NCBI GenBank assembly: GCA_028386065.3
Contig: JAKUCV010007187.1
Location: 59,707-123,706 of the forward strand
Direction of reading: 5' to 3'
DNA length: 64,000 nucleotides
Source of the DNA: Turnera subulata
Lineage: Eukaryota; Streptophyta; Magnoliopsida; Malpighiales; Passifloraceae
Shown here: in pieces, positions 57,443 to 64,000 of the stretch
Layout of the letters: every line of letters begins with the position of its first letter
How positions within the stretch are numbered: position 1 is the first letter of the stretch
The notes under the pieces: model-generated
The model's input: the letters and a program-made list of their open reading frames with translations, nothing else
What the model was told of the DNA's origin: nothing
Databases searched by the model: none
Made by a program: the position numbers and the translations under genes

Positions 57443-58235
57443 GGTAGCGGAGCTTAATATCGTTCTTACGGGAAGATTTGGAAGCCATGATTGCACCATA
57501 ACCAGCTATTCCTTCATCATCATTGCCTACGCCTCGAATCTTTTCTGGAGAGAATTATGACTATTAGGCAGTAAGGATGAAGGCATTCCTCATTGCAAAT
57601 GAGCTTTGAGAACTGATAAAACAAGGTTTTGAAGAAGAAAAAGAGATAGAAAGCTTGACTGTCCAACAATTGAAGACATACAAAGAGAATTATCAAAAAA
57701 CACAATAAGGTAATGTCTTATCTCTTTTCTTTGGTTTCAGCTTCAATCTTTCCCACCATTGTCAGTTGTGCTACTGCAAAAGAGGCTTGGGAAGTGCTAC
57801 AGCAAGACTCAAGGTTCTGAAGAAACTCGAGCAATTAGATTACAGACCTTGAGGAGGCAATTTGAGGCTTTGAAACTAAAAGAAGCTGAATCCATCAAAG
57901 ATTATACCTCTCGAGTGTTGGAGATAGTTAATCAAATGAAGCTTTTATGGTGAGAAGGTTGCAGAATTGAGGGTGGGTGAAAAAATTGTGCTTACAGTGA
58001 CAAATAAGTTTGAAGCTAAAGTATCCGCAATTGAGTCAAAAGACATCACCAAGCACACAGTCACTAAACTTGTGGGCTCACTTTAAGCTCATGAACAAAG
58101 ATTAGACAAGAAAGATGAAGAAGAAATAGAAGAAGCTCTTCAAATAAGGCAAATATTTAAACCAAGTAGCAACAAAGAGATTCAAAGGCAAAGCAATATC
58201 AAGAAAGGTGAGAAGAAGTTCCTAGTAGCAGCAAG
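57443..58235 (+). pseudogene. 5' part of a copia element: primer-binding site and gag remnant
   Basis: TTGGTAGCGGAGC (57441 on) is a primer-binding site. Then FSGENYDY, stop, AVRMKAFLIANEL and VVSASIFPTIVSCATAKEAW-like coding sequence (57540-57800) and ETRAIRLQTLRRQFEALKLK (about 57820) show a UBN2-type copia gag with several stops. The LTR should lie just upstream (ending about 57440), but its start is not clear. The fragment stops where the Ogre-type LTR begins at 58236. Confidence 0.72.
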
Positions 58236-60218
58236 TGTTAACACCCAATTTAACCCATGTTTTATTCTTTTATTTATAAATTTTGAATGTGTTTATGACT
58301 TTGATTGATGAGATGATTTGATTACTAGTATGAATATGCTTGAGATTTATTGATCATAGAATAAGAATATTTTATTTGTTTAATTTTTTATTTATGTTTG
58401 GCCCTTTATTATTTATTTAATTTTCGGCCAAAAAAATATGGATTTCTCTAGTGAATTAGCCCATTTTAAGACATGACCTGCAGCATAATTCACTCTTTAA
58501 TTTCGTAGAAATTGGGGAATAAATATATATTTTAAGTGTTTTTATGAAAAATAAGTATGGAAATTATTATTTTAATGTGTATACTTGATGGAAAGGTAAG
58601 GTGGGAGTATTCTGGAAGCTTTTAGAACGTTTTTAGGTCAGGGGATAACCTAAGGGGTGAGGAAACCTAAAAGAAATCGGATTAGGAGAGAAAAAGTAAG
58701 AAAATAGGAAAAACTGTCCAGTCTGTGGCGGCCAAGGACCCACGACCGCCACGACTGGCGGACATAGGACGCATGACCGCCAAGCCATGGCGGTCACGGC
58801 TTCCAGAACATTCTTTTTTATGCCTCTTTTTGATTTCTACTCTCAACCCTTAATTTAAGTCGGTTCAATCTCGATCCTTAGATCACTAAATCGACCCTTA
58901 GACCTGAACACTATAAATAGGACCCTCCCCTTTCACAAATAACACACATTATAGAGGCATAAGCTTCCACACACTCAAGGCTTGAGCACTTTGGAGAAAA
59001 CTCTCTTTCTTTAAGGTTTTAGGGCATTAGAGGAGCTGGTTTTCTAAGGAGATCTCGTGGACAGGAGTAGCAAGGGAGCAGTAGCAAGAGGAGAGCAAGT
59101 GGAGGAGAAGAAGGAGGCAAACTGGGGCAAATCATTGAGAAGAAAGTTTCAAACCCGAGAGGAGCATCCTCTGTGCGCACTCTCGGGAGATTTGAGATAT
59201 CTGGAGCTGTAGTGGTTGGATTTTGCGTTATTAGAATCTCTAGAAAGCTAAGAGAGAGATCTACAACTTTCTTGTTGACACCAGATGTCGGTTCTGCATC
59301 CATCGATACCAGAATCTAATTGAAGGCGTGACAAGATTCAGCTAAGAAGCGAAAAGCACTTAGTAGCTATAGGAGGGCCTCAAGAGATAGCCTTAGCCCT
59401 TTTGATTCGATTTTTTGCTGCTTATTTGTTGTTGTGATGCTATTGATGATGGTGCTATAATGGTTATAAAGTAGCCATGTTAGAACTACGTAGCTTTAAC
59501 CCCGGTCACTCGGATACGTAGGTAGTCTCGGTTTGAGAACGGAATGCAAGCCAAGTTTGCGTGTTGTGTTTTTGTTTGTGTTGATGCTATGATATTGCTG
59601 TGATGTTGATGCTGTTGCTGTGATATTAGTATTGAGGTTGTGATGTCGATCTTGATGTTCTGGTATTGATGTTATCGTGATGTCGCATTGAGGAGCATTA
59701 TGATGAATTGTTGCGGTATTGCTATGATGTTGATATCGTAATTGTGATGATTGATGTCATGACTTTGATGTTGAGGTTGCTGCAGTAGTGTTGATGTTAT
59801 AGTGATGTTGCTGCATTGTTTGTTGTGTTATTGTGATGCAATGTAAGAACTATGTGAGCTTTGAACCCATGATAGGGGGTACGTAGGCAGTTTCTAGTGG
59901 TTTGAAACGGAAGCTCAATTATGTGTTTATTTTCCGTTTTGTTTTCTTTTTGCTTTCATTTTGGTTTGCTTTGTTTTGTTTTGTGTTTGTTTGTGCATGA
60001 GGCATGTAGGGATCTTCAATTGCACATGATTTCGCCCAAACACGGATGGGTCCCTATCATCTTCCCATCTGTGACGAACCCCCGGATGTCAGGATTTTCC
60101 TAGATTTTTCCCTTAATAAAATCTAGGTGGTGACTCTATTGGTGTTGGATAGACCCGAATCAGAAGGTGTAAGGATGCGAGTGAGGGGAATGAGTAAATC
60201 GTAATCCGAGTCCTCACA
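58236..60218 (+). mobile_element. Ogre/Tat-type gypsy LTR
   Basis: 1983 bp, TGTTAACACCCAATT to GAGTCCTCACA, followed by TTGGTAACTCCGCTGGGGAA (60220 on). The usual form of this primer-binding site in Tat/Ogre elements is TGGCGACTCTGCTGGGGA. TATA box CTATAAATAGG at about 58910. The 59575-59835 stretch is a GATGTTG-rich simple-sequence tract. At about 58735-58800 repeated GGCGG and CCGCC motifs can form hairpins. Confidence 0.78.
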
Positions 60219-61047
60219 GTTGGTAACTCCGCTGGGGAAGTAGTGGGTTCAAGAAATCATGTGCAATTGTTGATTATTGTATGCCTCTTTTGTTTCTCAT
60301 GTACGTGTCTTGCATTCATGAATTATTGTGTGAAGCTTCTAACATAAGAGGGTGAGGCGATCCTAGTCTGGTAGATACCATCCTCAGGGGTTATCGGGTA
60401 GAGTGAACCTACATCTCGCTGTTTAGCAATGATGGGATTAATAGGCCTGAGACTTCACGCGACGTCCTACGTCACATGCAAATAGGCCAAGCTATCCCTT
60501 AGCGACGGTCCTTTAGCCCCCAACCAACATCTATCCTCCGCATCTCATCCATAATTAATCAATACGTGGTACGTGCATTCTGTGTGTTGTTTTTGTTACG
60601 TGCTGTTCGTTCTGAAAAAAAAAATAAATAAAATAATAAAAAAACCATTCGCCGTGCTGCTTCTGTGTGAAAAATTGTGTGGTGTAGGTTGATGAATTTA
60701 GTAAATACACTCTAGGGACGTGAGTCTATACATGAAAGATGATGTTGATTCTTTGGTGTTGTTTACTCTTGTTTTTGGTCTACCTTGTTTTTCAGAATCC
60801 ATACTTGCATACATTACACATTGAATTCCATACTTTTCAAATCAAACAAATCGAGCCAAGGTGTTTTGTTTTCAAAATCTCTTTCATAAATGAAACTTGG
60901 GTCTTCTAAAAAAAAAAACATTTTCGAAGAGAAGAACACATGTTTCGTGAGTATATCTCATCACTTTTTAAAATAAAACAAGGCCTAAGTCTAGGACTTC
61001 TGATGACTGTGAACCTTAATTCATGAAAATTATATCTCTAAGACACC
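60219..61047 (+). other. Ogre/Tat-type leader
   Basis: Non-coding sequence between primer-binding site and gag. It includes GATCCTAGTCTGGTAGATAC and CTCAGGGGTTATCGGG. Confidence 0.5.
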
Positions 61048-61482
61048 ATGGGTAATAGACATAATGAGTTGGTAGTGAAGGCACTGATGGAGATGGTGAA
61101 CACACTTAAGGATGAAACCTCCGTGAATAGAGATGGGCAAGGATTGGGCAAATCTAGCTATGAGGAGGGGATGTCCCAATGGAACCAACAATTTGGAGGA
61201 GCACATTGCCACCCGACTACCTTGGAAGATAGACGACGACTGCAGGTGTTGGAGGAGAAGGTGCGAAATTTGGAACGAATGATTGGTGTGCCCGTGAACC
61301 CTATTGAAGAGTCTAGATCATCATCGCACATTGTGCAAAAATTTAGGGCATTCACCCCTCTTCCCGTGTCTTCTGTATTCATATGGCTGCTTTCTATAAT
61401 TTGGTTTGTTAAAAACCAGATCCTATCTAAAAGACTTCCTCATTTTATTTGGTATGTTAGCAACCAAATTTGGTTTCTGTGA
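61048..61482 (+). pseudogene. Ogre/Tat-type gag, N-terminal fragment
   Basis: MGNRHNELVVKALMEMVNTL is followed by a Gln/Gly-rich stretch and a coiled coil (LQVLEEKVRNLERMIGVPVN), as in Ogre-type gag beginnings. The frame ends at 61482 and recognisable element sequence stops soon after; the rest of gag-pol and the 3' LTR are not in the window. Confidence 0.55.
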
Positions 61483-61489
61483 CATGCTC

Positions 61490-62009
61490 GTGCTAGGACT
61501 TGTGGTTATCACCGACATATGTGATTTATTGAGAACTCTATATGAAGTGTCGTGTTTATAAGGAACGCTAGATTTGGCCTGATGTGTACATATTTTGCAC
61601 ATCATTTTGGGGGTTATTTTGTGATATTTGACTTTCTTTTAGTATTTATTTATTTATTTTCTAGCATTTTATTTTTTTTTTTATTTTAATAAAGCTGTCA
61701 TTATAGTGTACGAGGTCTTTTGTGCAGGAAATGAGGATTTTTTTTGACTTCTTTGGATTAAATCAGCAAAGTTTGGATTAACTTGGAGTTGCATCACAAG
61801 TTGATAGCAAATCATTTCCAGCTAGCCAGTGTCTACGTGGCAATCCCTTATTGGAACCATCCATGAATTATTTTATTAATTCCAGAAAATTGCAGCAACC
61901 TTCCAAGAGATATTTCAGGAGGTGACATTCAAAGCTTTGGCTCCTACAACACGTGGCTACCTTGCAAATCAGGAAGAGTAACATTTTGTGCAAGTTGACC
62001 ATTTCCTAA
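61490..62009. other. AT-rich spacer, no gene
   Basis: T-rich run at 61620-61690. No open frame of interest. Confidence 0.4.
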
Positions 62010-62754
62010 GGGTGCGTTTGGAACGCTGGACGGGACTGGACTGGACAGTTGTCCTGTCCAATGAAGCATTTGGTTCAGTGGACAGAGATTGGGACTGTTG
62101 TACTAAATCATGCTTGGTTAGCTGTACAGAGCTCAGGACTAAATACAGTAATGTCAAAATTGCCCTTGGTGCTGGAAGAAGTGGTTAAGTATAGAATAAA
62201 GAGTATTTTAAGTGTAAATGAAGGTATGTAAGATGAAAAAACTACATTTTATTTATTGACAATATCATTTTGGGCATGTGACAATCTATTTCTCATTAAA
62301 ATTTGTAGGAAATTAAAAAAAAATAATTTACGACAACTCTCTTGGAAACCGCTAGTTTTCGCTCAAGTCTTAAGACAAAATTTTTATTACGGATGTTTCC
62401 ATTACTCCTTATGTGTAATGAAATTATACTGTATTTAATTCATTCTTCTTTTGCCCACGTTGATTATATTTGTTTTAATTAACCATTAATTGAGTGTGAA
62501 AAGTAAAATTTGAATACCTAATAAATTCGTTCTCTTCCAATTCCCAAACATCCGTAAGTTGGTGAAATATTGTATCGTTACATATATTGGATGAGTTGTA
62601 AGTCAATAAAAAGGTACGGATATCGAATTTGTAATTTTCTTTGTAAGTGATTACAAATTCTTCACAATGGCCACGACAACTAAAGCTAAGACAAACCCGA
62701 ATGCCATTTTGATCAAGTCTGTGTACTTCACATGAGCATCCAAAGCAACTCTCA

Positions 62755-63024
62755 TGCCCTCAAAATTGGTATGCGACATTCGTATATTGGGGGCACACAC
62801 GCATTTGTGCTCGGATTTGATGGAGAGTCATCGAAAACATATGCATTGTCACGCACCCATCGTTGCTCGCTTAACACATATGTAACTTGTGCTTCCTATA
62901 AGGTTTTGAAACCTTTGAATTTGGCATGCGGAAAGGAATCATTATGCAGCTTAGCCTCGTCCCAATTGTCGTAAACACCATTACGTCTCCCGTTATACAC
63001 AACATAATACTTATATTTGCCCAT
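62755..63024 (-). pseudogene. RNase H1 N-terminal / viroplasmin-type domain fragment
   Basis: ATG at 63024: MGKYKYYVVYNGRRNGVYDN, then WDEAKLHNDSFPHAKFKGF and KTL, then TAG at about 62898, after which the frame continues EAQVTYVLSEQRWVRD. YYVVYNGRRxGVYxxWxEA and FPxAKFKGF are the signature of the small domain at the N-terminus of eukaryotic RNase H1 and caulimovirus protein VI, which binds RNA/DNA hybrids. No RNase H catalytic domain follows. Such stand-alone domains are frequent in plant genomes. Confidence 0.72.
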
Positions 63025-63632
63025 GGCTCACACCTACACATGCCCAAATCATGGTTACAACACCAATAACACGAACATATACAAGTCAACTTCAATCCAA
63101 CCACCATTCCAATCTGCCTAAGTACTTGCCATTAACAATGTCATCAACATCCGTAAATAAGCCTTCATTCAAGCAAACATAGTTAATTAGACACTGGCAA
63201 CATCAACACAACAGCAAATAACACAGCACTGCCAACTACTAAACCAATGAAGCAAGCATGTTCAACATACCAACTTACCAAACTACCAATTGCATGAAAA
63301 ATAATGCCAACAAACACATAGAATACTGCTTGTAAGAAACTGCCAAGCAATAATGCTTTCATTACCCCAATCCACAGAACCACACAAAGAGAACATCCAG
63401 GGAAATAACCAAGTACATGTACCCAATACTTACAAAATGCATCTTGCCATGACTAACTAGCCGAGAATATTCAAAATTGCATAGCATAGATGACTATAAA
63501 AGCAGTTATAAGCTTCTAAGCTACGGAGTGGGTTAGTTCCTAGCTGCTAACTAGTCAGTAGGCTACTGTCATATGTACCAAAAGGCAAGACTGCATAAAA
63601 AACGGCAGCACCTACTACACCACCAATAGACT

Positions 63633-63801
63633 TCACTTCCCAAGCAGGCTGGCGACAAACTTAATGCGTTGCTCCAGCTCCAGCTCCCAAAAATAGTTGG
63701 CATACTTGGGTTGACGCCCCATTGCCTTCACAACCTGAATCACTTTTGATGTAGTAATCCCCATCTTCCTCAGCTCCTCTCCCAAAGTACGGGGCGAATC
63801 C
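63633..63801 (-). pseudogene. C-terminal fragment of an unidentified protein, possibly Harbinger-associated
   Basis: A 55-codon open frame ends with a natural-looking stop at 63633. It contains RTLGEELRKMGITTSKVIQV and ANYFWELELEQRIKFVASLL. The ending resembles Myb/SANT-like proteins that accompany PIF/Harbinger elements (a FWxLxxEQR-type tail), but I am not certain. The LTR at 63802 cuts off its N-terminal part. Confidence 0.4.
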
Positions 63802-64000
63802 TGTTAGTAATATGCCCGAAAGCCAATCTATGGATGATTGTATTCATGTGTACATATTTGAGGTTATGCCTATATATATATGATTATGAGATAATCTCTT
63901 GCACGTATATAGAACCCTAGTGTATATGTATTTGATATGTATATTCTTAAAGGTCCCTAGACGTTTATTATTATGGTTGGGTTGTAATAATAAAATAAGG
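63802..64000 (+). mobile_element. Start of a copia LTR (C2 family), runs off the right edge
   Basis: TGTTAGTAATATGCCCGAAA and the following GATTATGAGATAATC and GGTTGGGTTGTAATAATAAA match the beginnings of the LTRs at 26776, 29283 and 35978. Confidence 0.85.

Larger units (their letters stand above)
62010..63801. mobile_element. Probable PIF/Harbinger-type remnant, one end only
   Basis: GGGTGCGTTTGG at 62010 preceded by TAA is a typical PIF/Harbinger terminal sequence and target trinucleotide. No opposite end is visible; a copia LTR interrupts at 63802. Inside are minus-strand coding remnants (62755-63024 and 63633-63801). The link between those and the terminal repeat is inference. Confidence 0.4.

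Overview
The window looks like a gene-poor, repeat-rich piece of nuclear chromosome from a flowering plant, most likely a dicot. It holds a plant F-box/FBA gene, Ty1/copia and Ty3/gypsy LTR retrotransposons, an L1-type LINE with a C-terminal RNase H, tRNA-derived SINEs, MULE/hAT/Harbinger DNA elements, and decayed pieces of PPR and GT14 genes. I see one gene that looks intact (F-box protein, 5203-6408, + strand). Nearly everything else is mobile DNA in various states of decay.

Layout. 1-2738: long gypsy-type LTR on the minus strand, running off the left edge. 2739-8097: the F-box gene with a rearranged, repeat-bearing upstream region and a small LTR-like unit downstream. 8098-40371: one nested stack. 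The outermost element is a gypsy-type element (G2) with no coding region (25182-40371). A Sirevirus (SIRE-type copia, 8098-25181) abuts its 5' LTR. Inside the SIRE 5' LTR sits a second gypsy-type element without coding region (8546-16798, TSD AATTC). Inside that element's LTR sits a copia solo LTR (12309-13811, TSD CCAGG). The G2 3' LTR is itself split by another solo LTR of that copia family (26776-28682, which carries a hAT-like element) and by a full-length degenerate member (29283-37386, TSD TCGAT). 40372-46800: AT-rich spacer with short tandem duplications, exon-like relics and two SINEs. 46801-52560: degenerate LINE on the minus strand. 53364-54580: non-autonomous MULE. 55330-56970: PPR and GT14 pseudogene fragments. 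57440-61480: 5' part of a copia element, then an Ogre/Tat-type LTR with the start of its gag. 62010-63801: probable PIF/Harbinger remnant. 63802-64000: the start of another LTR of the 29283-37386 copia family.

Most notable signal. A 12-bp palindrome, AACATCGATGTT, occurs about 39 times in three arrays, usually as pairs about 21 bp apart. One array lies in the U3 of the SIRE LTR, upstream of its TATA box. A second lies between SIRE pol and the envelope-like ORF, just upstream of what looks like an internal TATA promoter. A third lies in the leader of the unrelated 29283-37386 copia element; its spacers match the SIRE LTR array in inverted orientation. Almost all damaged copies have lost only the central CpG. 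Coding sequences of every retroelement here carry stops and frameshifts, so I see no element that could move by itself.
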